This document shows, piece after piece, positions 23,538-31,212 of a DNA stretch of 64,000 nucleotides (positions are counted from its first letter, which is position 1; the number at the start of each line of letters is the position of its first letter). Below the pieces are notes generated by a model. That model did not search any database. It was not told the DNA's origin and was given only the letters and a program-made list of their open reading frames with translations. The position numbers and the translations under genes were made by a program. This DNA is from 13-2-20CM-66-19 sp963760225. GTDB lineage: Bacteria > Pseudomonadota > Gammaproteobacteria > Steroidobacterales > Steroidobacteraceae. Location: positions 1,736,001 through 1,800,000 of the forward strand of contig CAVXCD010000003.1 in the NCBI GenBank assembly GCA_963760225.1, read 5' to 3'.

Positions 23538-24527
23538 ATGTCAGCTGAATGCCCCATCCCTGCCCCGGACGCGCGCGGCGTCGCCGTGATGGCGCAGCGC
23601 CGGCGCGTCGCGGTGGAGATGCCGACACTGCTGCTGATCCTGGCCACCTACGGGGCCTGGCTGGCGGCGACCCTGGCCTACACGCGCTGGCCCCTGTGGC
23701 TGGTCGCGCCGATCACCGCGGTCCTGATCACGCTGCACAGCTCGCTGCAGCATGAGATCGTCCATGGCCACCCGACGAGGTGGTGCGGCGTGAACCGCCT
23801 GCTCGCGATCGTGCCACTGTCCCTGTGGCTGCCGTACGAGCGCTACCGGCAGACGCACCAGCGGCACCACATCGACGAGCGCCTCACCGATCCGCTCGAT
23901 GACCCGGAGTCCTATTACTGGACGCCCGAGGACCTGGCGCACCTGAGCGGCTTCACGCGCGCCATGCTGCAGATCCAGCAGACGCTCGCCGGGCGCGTCG
24001 TGGTCGGCTGCTTCTGGCGCATCGGCATGTTCCTGCACGCGGAAGCGCGTGCGCTGCTGCGCAACGAGCCGGGTACCCGTGCCTTGTGGCTCGAGCACCT
24101 GGCGTGGTGCGTGCCGGTCATCGTGTGGGTGAAGCTGGTGTGCGGGATGCCGCTGTGGCTGTACGTCGTCGCCATGGTGATTCCCGGCAACGCCATTCTG
24201 CTGATCCGCTCCTTCGCCGAGCACCGTGCCCGGCCCGGGGTCCGCGAGCGCATTGCGCTCGTCGAGCGCTCCTGGGTCTTAGGTCCGCTGTTCCTGTTCA
24301 ACAACCTGCACGCGCTGCACCACGAGCTGCCGACGCTGCCGTGGTACGAGTACAACGCGCGCTACCGCGTGCACCGCGAGCGCCTGCTCGCCGAGAACGG
24401 CGGCCTGGTCTATAGATCTTATTTTGCGGTGGCACGCCGCTTCCTGTTCCGCCGCCACGACGTCCTGCCGCATCCGGCCGGGCGCGTACCGCCGGCGCCC
24501 GCGCGCGCGCTGCCGCGCGCTGCCTGA
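23538..24527 (+). CDS. Membrane fatty-acid-desaturase-family protein (di-iron)
   Basis: 329 aa with several membrane helices and the three histidine boxes of the desaturase/hydroxylase fold: HEIVHGH (72-78), HQRHH (107-111) and NNLHALHHELP (about 250). The boxes bind two irons for O2-dependent desaturation or hydroxylation. The ATG at 23538 is chosen over a TTG at 23517 on family fit. Neighbouring genes all concern betaine-type compounds, so a small-molecule hydroxylase or demethylase role is possible. A lipid desaturase is the default reading, and nothing in the sequence separates them. Confidence 0.85.
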   Translation: MSAECPIPAPDARGVAVMAQRRRVAVEMPTLLLILATYGAWLAATLAYTRWPLWLVAPITAVLITLHSSLQHEIVHGHPTRWCGVNRLLAIVPLSLWLPYERYRQTHQRHHIDERLTDPLDDPESYYWTPEDLAHLSGFTRAMLQIQQTLAGRVVVGCFWRIGMFLHAEARALLRNEPGTRALWLEHLAWCVPVIVWVKLVCGMPLWLYVVAMVIPGNAILLIRSFAEHRARPGVRERIALVERSWVLGPLFLFNNLHALHHELPTLPWYEYNARYRVHRERLLAENGGLVYRSYFAVARRFLFRRHDVLPHPAGRVPPAPARALPRAA

Positions 24528-24532
24528 GTGCT

Positions 24533-25333
24533 TCAGGCCGGCCGCTCATAGCCGGCCGCCCGGGCCGCGCGGTCCCATTCCAGCAGTGGCGCGTACGAGT
24601 CCTCGTTCACCGGCGCGAAGCCCTCGAGCAGCAGCGGCTCGGCAAGCGCTGCGAACCAGGGCCGGGTTGCGGCCGCGGCAAACGCGGCGCGCAGCCGCGC
24701 GAGCAGCTCGGGCGCAGCGCCGGCGGCGGCGACGAAGGCCGGCATCGGCGCCGCGGCCGTGGAGGTGAGGATGCGCACGCCGGCAGTGAGCTCGGGCGCA
24801 TGGCGCGCAATCAGCAGATGCCAGTAGGCATCGAGCGGGCCGACGTCGATGCGTCCCTCGCGCACCGCATCGAGCACGTTGCGGGCCGTGACGAGGTTGC
24901 CGCGCATCTCGCGGTACAGCGCCGGCCGCTGCGCCGTGCGGTACGCGAGCAGGTGATGACGCCAGGCGTTGAACCCTGAGTGGGAATGCTCCACGGTCCA
25001 GCCGGCGCGCCCCCCGAAGGTGTCCTCGAGCGTGCGGTAGGGTGCGGCGGCGCGCACGATGAGGTCGGTGCGGTAGAGCGGCCGGCCGCCTGCCCAGGGG
25101 GCACGCGGGATCGGCGCGGCGAGCGGTGCGACCTGCGCCAGCCGCAGTGCCAGCGGAAAGCCGCACATCAATACCGCGCCCAGGTCGGCGCGCGCCCACA
25201 GCTCCTCGAGCGGCTGCGGCGCGGGGTAGGCCACGTAGTCGAGCTCGAGCTCCGCATCGCGCGTCACCTGCTCGAGCAGCGCGCGCCACGCCGCTTCGAC
25301 CGCCGGCGTGACGGCGTACATGCGGGCGTTCAT
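24533..25333 (-). CDS. PhnD-like phosphate/phosphonate-type binding protein without signal peptide
   Basis: 266 aa from ATG 25333. The fold is a PhnD/PBP type: LGAVLMCGFPLAL, YRTDLIVRAAAPY, TVEHSHSGFNAWRHHLLAY, NVLDAVREGRIDVGPLDAYWH and an RILTSTAAAPMPAFV segment. There is no signal peptide or lipobox, so unlike transporter proteins it may act in the cytoplasm. It starts 23 nt after the natural end of the MttB-like gene. I infer a linked role, perhaps as an accessory or ligand-binding partner. The frame is also open upstream to 25711, but that part encodes the shifted tail of MttB. Confidence 0.75.
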   Translation of the reverse strand: MNARMYAVTPAVEAAWRALLEQVTRDAELELDYVAYPAPQPLEELWARADLGAVLMCGFPLALRLAQVAPLAAPIPRAPWAGGRPLYRTDLIVRAAAPYRTLEDTFGGRAGWTVEHSHSGFNAWRHHLLAYRTAQRPALYREMRGNLVTARNVLDAVREGRIDVGPLDAYWHLLIARHAPELTAGVRILTSTAAAPMPAFVAAAGAAPELLARLRAAFAAAATRPWFAALAEPLLLEGFAPVNEDSYAPLLEWDRAARAAGYERPA

Positions 25334-25356
25334 GATCCGCGCGCTCAAGGGATGTC

Positions 25357-26897
25357 CTAAGCGGCGGCGCCGATTTCCTGCGTGCGCCGGGCGACGTAGG
25401 CCTCGATCGCTTCCTTCACCGCCGGCATCGAGCGGCGGCGCGCTGTAGCCGGCGAGCAGCTTCTTCCAGATCACCGTGGCGCGCTCGGTGGCATTCTGCG
25501 AGCCCGCGTCGGTCCAGTTCTCGAAGTTCGACCAGTCCGAGAGCAGCGGGCGGTAGAACGCGGTTTCATAGCGCGCCAGCGTGTGGGCGGCGCCGAAGAA
25601 ATGGCCGCCGGCGGGGATGCCCTTGATGGCCTCAACCCCCAGGTCATCGTCGCTGAAGCTCACCGGCTTCAAAATCTCGGCCCAGTTCCGCAGCAGCTCC
25701 GCATCGACCACGATCTTCTCGAACGAGGCCGACAGGCCCGCCTTCCAGCCAGCCGGCGGCGTGGTTGATCAGGTGGCTGTGGCTCAGGACCGCGGCCTGC
25801 AGCGAGAAGGCGGTCTCGTAGGTGGATTGTGCGTCCACCATCGGCGAGGCGTTCACCGCGCTGGTGCGCACCGGCAGCTTGAGCCGCCGCCCGAGCTGCG
25901 CGCCGGCCAGTACCGCGTGCACGTACTCGGGCGTGCCGAAGGCGGGCGAGCCGGTGCGCATGTCGACGTTCGAGGTGAAGCCACCCATGACGCACGGCGT
26001 CCCGGGGCGTATCAGCTGGCACAGCGCCACGACGCCCAGTGCCTCGGCGGTCTGTTGTACCAGCGCCCCGGCCAGCGTCACCGGCGCCATCGCGCCCATG
26101 AGCGTAAAGGGGGTGATGACCACGCATTGTCCGTGGCGCGCCATGACCACGATGTTGTCGAGGATCTCTTCGTCGACGCGCCGCGGGGAATTCACGTTGG
26201 TCACCGTCATCAGCGTCGGCCGCGCGGCCAGCTCCTCGATGCTGCAGCCGTGCTCGATCGCCGACATGGCGAGCGCATCCTGCGCCTGCACGCCGCCGAT
26301 GCCGCGTGCCGCCCACACGGTATCCGCGAACTCGATGTGCGCCTGGTAGGTGAGCAGGTGGCGCGTCGCGACTGGCACGTCCACCGGCTCGACCACGATG
26401 CCGCCTTGCCAGTGCAGCACGCCGAGCGCGTGAGTCAGCTTGAGGATGTTGCGGAATGCCTCGATGTCGCCATAGCGGCGTCCACCCTCGCGGTCGCGGA
26501 TGTTGGGGGCGCCGGTCACCGGGCCGAAGTTGACCACGTTGTCGCCGACGTGCAGGTGCCGCTGCGGGTTGCGTGCGTGCAGCACGAAGCGCGCCGGTGC
26601 GTGGGCGAGCTGCGCCTCGATGAGCTCGCGCCCGAGCCGCACCATCTGCGTGGCATCGTCCACCAGCGCGCCGGCGCGGCGGTACACCTCGCGGGCGGCG
26701 GCGCTGCGGATCTCCAGGCCCGCCTCCTCGAGCACCTGGAAGGCGGCCACCAGGATGCGCTCGACCTGCTCGCTCGAGAGGATCTCGAGCGGCGGCCAGG
26801 GATTGGCGAGCCGCGGTAGCGGGGCGAGCGACGGACCGGTGGAGCGCGGGGGTCGCGTGCGGCCGCGCCGCGGAGCAGAGGTAGAAGCTTCCGTCAT
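25357..26897 (-). pseudogene. MttB-superfamily trimethylamine/betaine methyltransferase, two frameshifts
   Basis: Non-pyrrolysine MttB-like protein, expected to move a methyl group from a quaternary amine to a corrinoid protein. The frame from ATG 26897 gives a normal N-terminus (SSEQVERILVAAFQVLEEAG, VVNFGPVTGAPNIRD, TPCVMGGFTSNVDMRTGSPAFG). It is then shifted after GWLEGG near 25735. The next frame continues correctly (VVDAELLRNWAEILKPVSF, IPAGGHFFGAAHTLARYET), and a second shift near 25420 is needed to reach the natural end (EAIEAYVARRTQEIGAAA, stop 25357). Each shift is one extra base. With both removed it is a full-length product of about 512 aa, close to the family size. Either two assembly errors or an early pseudogene. 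Confidence 0.8.
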
Positions 26898-26926
26898 GGT
26901 GGCTTCAGGCTACGCCGTGAGCGCAC

Positions 26927-28702
26927 TCAGCCGCCGCCGGCGGAGGGTGGCTCGTGCTCGCGGTGGTAGCGATGGATGGCCCACAGATAGCTCTCCATCA
27001 GCGAGTCCTTGCCGAGCTCCGCCAGCACTTCGTTGCGGCGCCGCACGGAACTGGTGTGCGCCAGCAGCGCCCGCGCGCGCGAGAAGTGAGTGAGCTGGTT
27101 GCGGTACTGCCACAGCAGCTCGCGCGTGGCCATTTTGTCCTGGTGCAGCTCCCACACCCCGAGCAGCACCGCCAGCATGCCCATGGAGAAAGTCAGCATG
27201 TTTCGCAGCGGCACGCCCAGCCCCATGCTGATGTGGTGCAGGTTGTCGCCGAAGGCGAACAACACCGAGATCACCAGCAGTATCCCGATGAACAGCGTCT
27301 GCCGCAGTCGCTTGACGCGCCGGCTGCTGCGCTCGAGGCGCGCCACCTTGCGGGTGAAGTAGCCGTGCTGGTTCTCGATCCACGCCTGCTCGACGCTGCG
27401 CGCGTCGCGCGCCTCCAGGTCGCGGAAGGCGCCGGCGTCGACCTCCGGCGGCTCGATGCCCTTCAGCACGAAAGTGATCCAGCCGAAGCCGCGGAAGCGG
27501 TCGATGCCGGAGAGCGCCAGTACCTCCGCCGCATCGACCTGCTGATCGGCGCCCGCGAGCCGCAGGTAGAAGCGCGCCCGCAGCGTCTCCGCCAGGGCGC
27601 GGTAGGTGAGATGCTTGCCGAACCAGCGCTTGCCCTGCAGTACGTAGTACACCGACAGACTGGTGAGCAGCAGCAGCAGGTACGCGATCAGCACGACGCG
27701 CGACTCAGTGAGCTTCTCGTAGATCAGGTAGGCGAGCCCCATGGTGAATGCCATGACGCCGAACAGGTCGAACAGGCGGTCGGAGCGGCGCTGGTAGTAG
27801 ACCGCCAGCGTGTCGGCCTTGCTGTACTGCGCATCGATATCGTCCAGCATGCGCCGGTCGCTCGGCGGTACCGGGGCGGGCAGATCCCTCATCAGCGAGT
27901 TGCCCGCCGCGAGACGGCCGCTGCCGGCGAGCTGCGTGAACTCGAGGTTGTAGCTGTTGAGCTCCGCAAGCTGGTGTTGCAGGTGCAGCGGGAAGCTGCG
28001 CTGTACGTGCAGCACGCTGTCGCCGGCACCGAAGAGAAAACACGGTGCATGGTCGCCGCCGGCGTCGACCGCGCCGGCGCGCGCCGCCGGCGTCCAGTAG
28101 ACGATGCGCTCGGCTTCCAGATCCTCCTGCACCTCGACGAACTGCAGCTGCTCGACCTGCGGATTCGCCTCGGTGCGCACGCCCAGATAGCGCAGCACGG
28201 TGTCCGCGGTGCCCCCGGGCGGCAGCGTCGGCTGCCCATCCCACAGGGCCAGCAGCAAACTGGTGCGGCGTACCAGAGTGTGGGTGAGATGGGCGTACAT
28301 GGCCTCGCGCTGCGCGGCGGAAGGCGCGGGCAGCGCCGCGGCCCCCGCGGCCTGTGCATGCAGCTCGACGCAGCGCACCTGCGGATGCTGCAGCAGCTGC
28401 TGCAGACAGCCGAAGGTCTGCGGATCGAAATCGGCCGCGTAGTGCGCCAGCGGCATCGGCAGCAGCGCCTCGACGTCGACGCCGAGCGCCAGGGCGGTCT
28501 CGGCGACCAGCAGATCCGCGCCCGCGGCCATGCCGACCAGCATGCGCAGCTGCGTGTCCGGCAGGTGCGCTTTGAGCTGACGCACGAAATCGGTCACCGC
28601 CTCGCGCAGCCGCGGCAGCTCCGCCGCGTCGAGGTCGCGGTGTCCTGACACGCCGACTATGAACGGCGAATTGGCCAGGGATGCAGGGCTCATCGGGGTC
28701 AT
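26927..28702 (-). CDS. SLOG-domain protein with four-helix membrane module (SLATT-like)
   Basis: 591 aa. Residues 12-110 form a Rossmann-like SLOG domain: IVGVSGHRD (15-23) and the phosphate-binding loop VGMAAGADLLVAE (56-68), which in relatives binds nucleotide-derived ligands. The second half has four predicted membrane helices in two hairpins (FGVMAFTMGLAYLIY, LIAYLLLLLTSLSVYYV, LFIGILLVISVLFAF, LTFSMGMLAVLLGV). Between them lies YRALAETLRARFYLRLAG, a phrase typical of SLATT/DUF4231-type effectors. SLOG-SLATT proteins are predicted to sense a nucleotide and perturb the membrane. The gene is 94 bp divergent from the heme sensor-TIR pair and 29 bp upstream of the MttB-like gene on its own strand, so its functional partner is uncertain. 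Confidence 0.78.
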   Translation of the reverse strand: MTPMSPASLANSPFIVGVSGHRDLDAAELPRLREAVTDFVRQLKAHLPDTQLRMLVGMAAGADLLVAETALALGVDVEALLPMPLAHYAADFDPQTFGCLQQLLQHPQVRCVELHAQAAGAAALPAPSAAQREAMYAHLTHTLVRRTSLLLALWDGQPTLPPGGTADTVLRYLGVRTEANPQVEQLQFVEVQEDLEAERIVYWTPAARAGAVDAGGDHAPCFLFGAGDSVLHVQRSFPLHLQHQLAELNSYNLEFTQLAGSGRLAAGNSLMRDLPAPVPPSDRRMLDDIDAQYSKADTLAVYYQRRSDRLFDLFGVMAFTMGLAYLIYEKLTESRVVLIAYLLLLLTSLSVYYVLQGKRWFGKHLTYRALAETLRARFYLRLAGADQQVDAAEVLALSGIDRFRGFGWITFVLKGIEPPEVDAGAFRDLEARDARSVEQAWIENQHGYFTRKVARLERSSRRVKRLRQTLFIGILLVISVLFAFGDNLHHISMGLGVPLRNMLTFSMGMLAVLLGVWELHQDKMATRELLWQYRNQLTHFSRARALLAHTSSVRRRNEVLAELGKDSLMESYLWAIHRYHREHEPPSAGGG

Positions 28703-28796
28703 TCACCACGGGGCCAGGAGCGAAGGCGGCATTGTGCGGGCGCGGTGCGGCGGCCACAATGCCCACTAGGGCCGCCGCGTGAGGCGTGAGGACCGT
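28703..28796. promoter_or_regulatory. Divergent upstream region, SLOG gene and sensor-TIR unit
   Basis: The 94-bp spacer must promote both directions. A GCGGCC/GGCCGC-type repeat occurs (GCGGCGGCC near 28748, GGGCCGCCGC near 28769), but no confident promoter boxes are seen. Coupled expression of the two units is inferred from this arrangement only. Confidence 0.3.
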
Positions 28797-29666
28797 ATGA
28801 GTCTGCTGCTTCGGGTGAATCTAGCGTTGGTCGTGGTGTTCGCGGTCGGCGCGACGCTCACCGGCCTGGTGTGCCGCACGCTCCTGCAACGCAATGCCGA
28901 GCACGAGATCCGCGCGGAAGCGCAACTCATGATGGAGAGCGCGCGAGCGGCACGCGACTACACCGCGGAGCAGGTGGCGCCACTGCTGCAGGGGCAGATG
29001 CAGTCACACTTTCTGCCGCAGAGCGTGCCGTTCTACGCCGCCACCGAGCACTTCCTGCGGCTGCACGCCGAGCGACCCGAGTACTCCTACCAGGAGGCGA
29101 CGCTCAACCCGACCAACCTGCGCGACCGGGCGACCGACTGGCAGGCGGACCTCATCCAGCGCTTCCGTGAGGACGGCAACGTGCACGAGTTGAGCGGTGA
29201 GCGCGATACGCCCATGGGACCCACGCTGTACCTCGCCCGGCCGATCCGCGCCGCCGGCGAGTGCCTCAGCTGTCACGGCACGGCAACTACGGCGCCCGCG
29301 ACCGTGATTGCCCGCTACGGCAGCAGCAACGGCTTCGGCTGGCAGGCCGGGGACGTCATCGGTGCGCAGGTGGTATCGGTGCCGATCGCGGCCGCCGAAG
29401 CGCGCGCCGGGCACGCCTTCCGCGCCTTTCTCGCCTCGCTGGTGACGGTGTTCGTGGCACTGCTGCTGGTGGTGAACGTGGTGCTCTACCTGCTGGTGGT
29501 GCACCCGGTGCGGCGCATGGCGCAGATCGCCGAGCACCTGAGCGTCGGAGAGACGGACGCGCCGGAGTTTCCGGTGAGCGGCGGGGCGGAGATCGCCGCC
29601 CTCGGGCGCGCCTTCAACCGCATGCGCAAGAGCCTGGACAAGGCGATGAAGGCGCTGGGGGACTGA
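28797..29666 (+). CDS. Heme-c sensor: Tll0287-like (DUF3365) periplasmic domain plus HAMP
   Basis: 289 aa. An N-terminal membrane helix (LALVVVFAVGATLTGLV, about 8-24) is followed by a periplasmic domain of about 160 residues with a c-type heme site CLSCH (Cys156, Cys159, His160). A second helix (LVTVFVALLLVVNVVLYLLVV) leads to a HAMP-like segment (HPVRRMAQIAEHLSVGE, FPVSGGAEIAALGRAFNRM). No kinase or cyclase output follows, so the signal must pass to another protein. The TIR gene begins 6 nt after the stop and is the obvious candidate. A redox or small-gas input is inferred from the heme. GTGAGG at 28785-28790 fits as ribosome binding site for ATG 28797. Heme attachment would need the ccm system, also in this window. 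Confidence 0.85.
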   Translation: MSLLLRVNLALVVVFAVGATLTGLVCRTLLQRNAEHEIRAEAQLMMESARAARDYTAEQVAPLLQGQMQSHFLPQSVPFYAATEHFLRLHAERPEYSYQEATLNPTNLRDRATDWQADLIQRFREDGNVHELSGERDTPMGPTLYLARPIRAAGECLSCHGTATTAPATVIARYGSSNGFGWQAGDVIGAQVVSVPIAAAEARAGHAFRAFLASLVTVFVALLLVVNVVLYLLVVHPVRRMAQIAEHLSVGETDAPEFPVSGGAEIAALGRAFNRMRKSLDKAMKALGD

Positions 29667-29672
29667 CGGGCG

Positions 29673-30338
29673 ATGCCGCAGGAGGTCTTCGTCAGCTACT
29701 CCCAGGCCGACCGCGAGACCGCGCTCGCCCTGGTGTCGTACCTCGAGACGCACGGCTTCGGCTGCTGGGTGGCGCCGCGCGACGTGGCGCCATCGAGCGA
29801 CTGGGCGGCGGAGATCATCGCGGCGATTGCCGCGGCGCGCGTCATGGTGCTGGTGTTCTCCGCGAGCGCAAATTCCTCGCCGCAGGTGCGGCGCGAGGTG
29901 GAGCGGGCCGTACACCGCGACGTGGCTGTGCTGCCGGTACGTATCGAGGACGTGCTGCCCTCGCAGAGCCTCGAATACTTTCTCAGCAGCCAGCATTGGC
30001 TGGACGCGTTTCCAGCGCCCATGGAACCGCACTTTGCGCGCCTCGGTACTTACCTGAAGACCCTGCTGGCCGGTGCGGCACCGCCGGCGGTGGCGCCGGG
30101 CGGGCCGTCGCCCGCGGACAGCGCCGCGCACAAAGTGCTGCCCGACGCGGCGACGCTGCACCGCCTCGAAACGCAGCTGGCGCTTTACATCGGGCCGTTC
30201 GCCCGGCACGTGGTGAGCCGCGCCGCTGCCCGCGGCGCCAGCCTCGAGGCGCTGATCGTGGAGCTGAGCACCGAGATCGAATCCGAGCAGGAGCGGCGCA
30301 AGTTCATCAACGCCTGCCGGCGGACTGGTGGCGGCTAG
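29673..30338 (+). CDS. TIR-domain protein with C-terminal helical tail
   Basis: 221 aa. Residues 4-115 are a TIR_2 domain: EVFVSYSQADRE, BB-loop region GFGCWVAPRDVAPSSDW, VMVLVFSASANSSPQVRREVERAV and LPVRIEDV. Glu75 (in RREVE) is in the position of the NADase catalytic glutamate. After a Pro/Ala linker, residues 155-217 (LETQLALYIGPFARHVVSRAAA, IESEQERRKFINACR) match a helical module often found at the C-terminus of bacterial Ser/Thr kinases and cyclases. Soluble, no membrane segment. Likely cleaves NAD+ or makes an NAD-derived signal; activity is inferred. Linked to the upstream heme sensor and divergent from a SLOG-membrane protein. Confidence 0.88.
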   Translation: MPQEVFVSYSQADRETALALVSYLETHGFGCWVAPRDVAPSSDWAAEIIAAIAAARVMVLVFSASANSSPQVRREVERAVHRDVAVLPVRIEDVLPSQSLEYFLSSQHWLDAFPAPMEPHFARLGTYLKTLLAGAAPPAVAPGGPSPADSAAHKVLPDAATLHRLETQLALYIGPFARHVVSRAAARGASLEALIVELSTEIESEQERRKFINACRRTGGG

Positions 30339-30342
30339 CGGC

Positions 30343-31212
30343 ATGAGTACGCCAGCGCTCCCACCGCCGCTGCCTCGGGCGCGCTTCGCGCTGACCCCGG
30401 CGCAGATCGAGGCCTTCCAGGCCGACGGCGCCGTGGTGCTGCGGCAGCTGCTGCAGGGGCAGGAACTGGAGCTGCTGCGCGCGGGGATCGAGCACAATCT
30501 TGCGCACCCGAGCCTGCGCGCCAAGGTGGCGAGCAGCCGCGACGATCCGGGATTCTTCTGCGAGGATTTCTGCTGCTGGCAGGACAACCCGCACTACCGG
30601 CGCTTCATCTTCGAGTCGGCGCTCGGGGAGGTGGGCGCGCGGCTGATGCACAGCGCGAGCGCACGCCTTTATCACGATCACATGCTCACCAAGGAGCCCG
30701 GTACGCGCGCCCGCACGCCCTGGCACCAGGATCAGCCTTACTACAACGTGAGCGGGCGGCAGAACTGCAGCTTCTGGATCCCGGTCGACCCGGTGGATCG
30801 CGCCACCACGCTCGAGTTCATCGCCGGCTCGCACCGCGGGCCCTGGCTGATGCCGCGCACGTTCATGGACCACCAGGCGAAGTGGTTCCCGCCCGGCAGC
30901 CTCGCCGAGCTGCCGGACATTGATGCCGAACGGGCGCGCTGGCGGATTCTCGGCTGGCCGCTCGCTGCCGGCGATGCGGTGTGCTTCCACATGCTTACCC
31001 TGCACGCGGCCGCCGGGGTCGCGGGCGGCAGCCGGCGCCGCGTGTTTTCCGTACGGCTGCTCGGCGACGACATGCGCCACGCACCGCGCAGCTGGTCGAC
31101 CTCGCCGGAGTTCGCCGGGCTCGGCGAGTCGCTGCCGGCGGGCGCGCCGCTCGAGCACCCGCTGTTCCCGCTGCTGTGGCCGGCCGCAAGGTCTCAGCCG
31201 GGGTTTGGCTGA
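30343..31212 (+). CDS. Phytanoyl-CoA dioxygenase family (PhyH) Fe(II)/2-oxoglutarate oxygenase
   Basis: 289 aa. Iron ligands are visible: H128 and D130 in TPWHQDQPYYN, with the distal His in DAVCFHMLTLHAAAG. The 2-oxoglutarate arginine is in RRRVFSVRLLGDD. LEFIAGSHRGPWL is typical of the family. Hydroxylates an unknown small molecule. ATG 30343 lies just after the TIR stop (30338), so it may be co-transcribed with the sensor-TIR pair. Its 3' end overlaps the convergent adaptor gene by 19 bp. Confidence 0.85.
   Translation: MSTPALPPPLPRARFALTPAQIEAFQADGAVVLRQLLQGQELELLRAGIEHNLAHPSLRAKVASSRDDPGFFCEDFCCWQDNPHYRRFIFESALGEVGARLMHSASARLYHDHMLTKEPGTRARTPWHQDQPYYNVSGRQNCSFWIPVDPVDRATTLEFIAGSHRGPWLMPRTFMDHQAKWFPPGSLAELPDIDAERARWRILGWPLAAGDAVCFHMLTLHAAAGVAGGSRRRVFSVRLLGDDMRHAPRSWSTSPEFAGLGESLPAGAPLEHPLFPLLWPAARSQPGFG

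Noticed and set aside
24533..25711. A single 392-aa protein combining an MttB tail and a PhnD-like domain
   Set aside because: The MttB tail belongs to the preceding gene through a frameshift, and the linker between the parts is nonsense; a separate ATG at 25333 fits the PhnD-like fold.
26927..30338. A known Thoeris defence locus
   Set aside because: The SLOG protein has an N-terminal SLOG and a four-helix membrane part instead of the ThsA SIR2-SLOG layout, and a heme sensor is inserted; calling it Thoeris would overstate the match.
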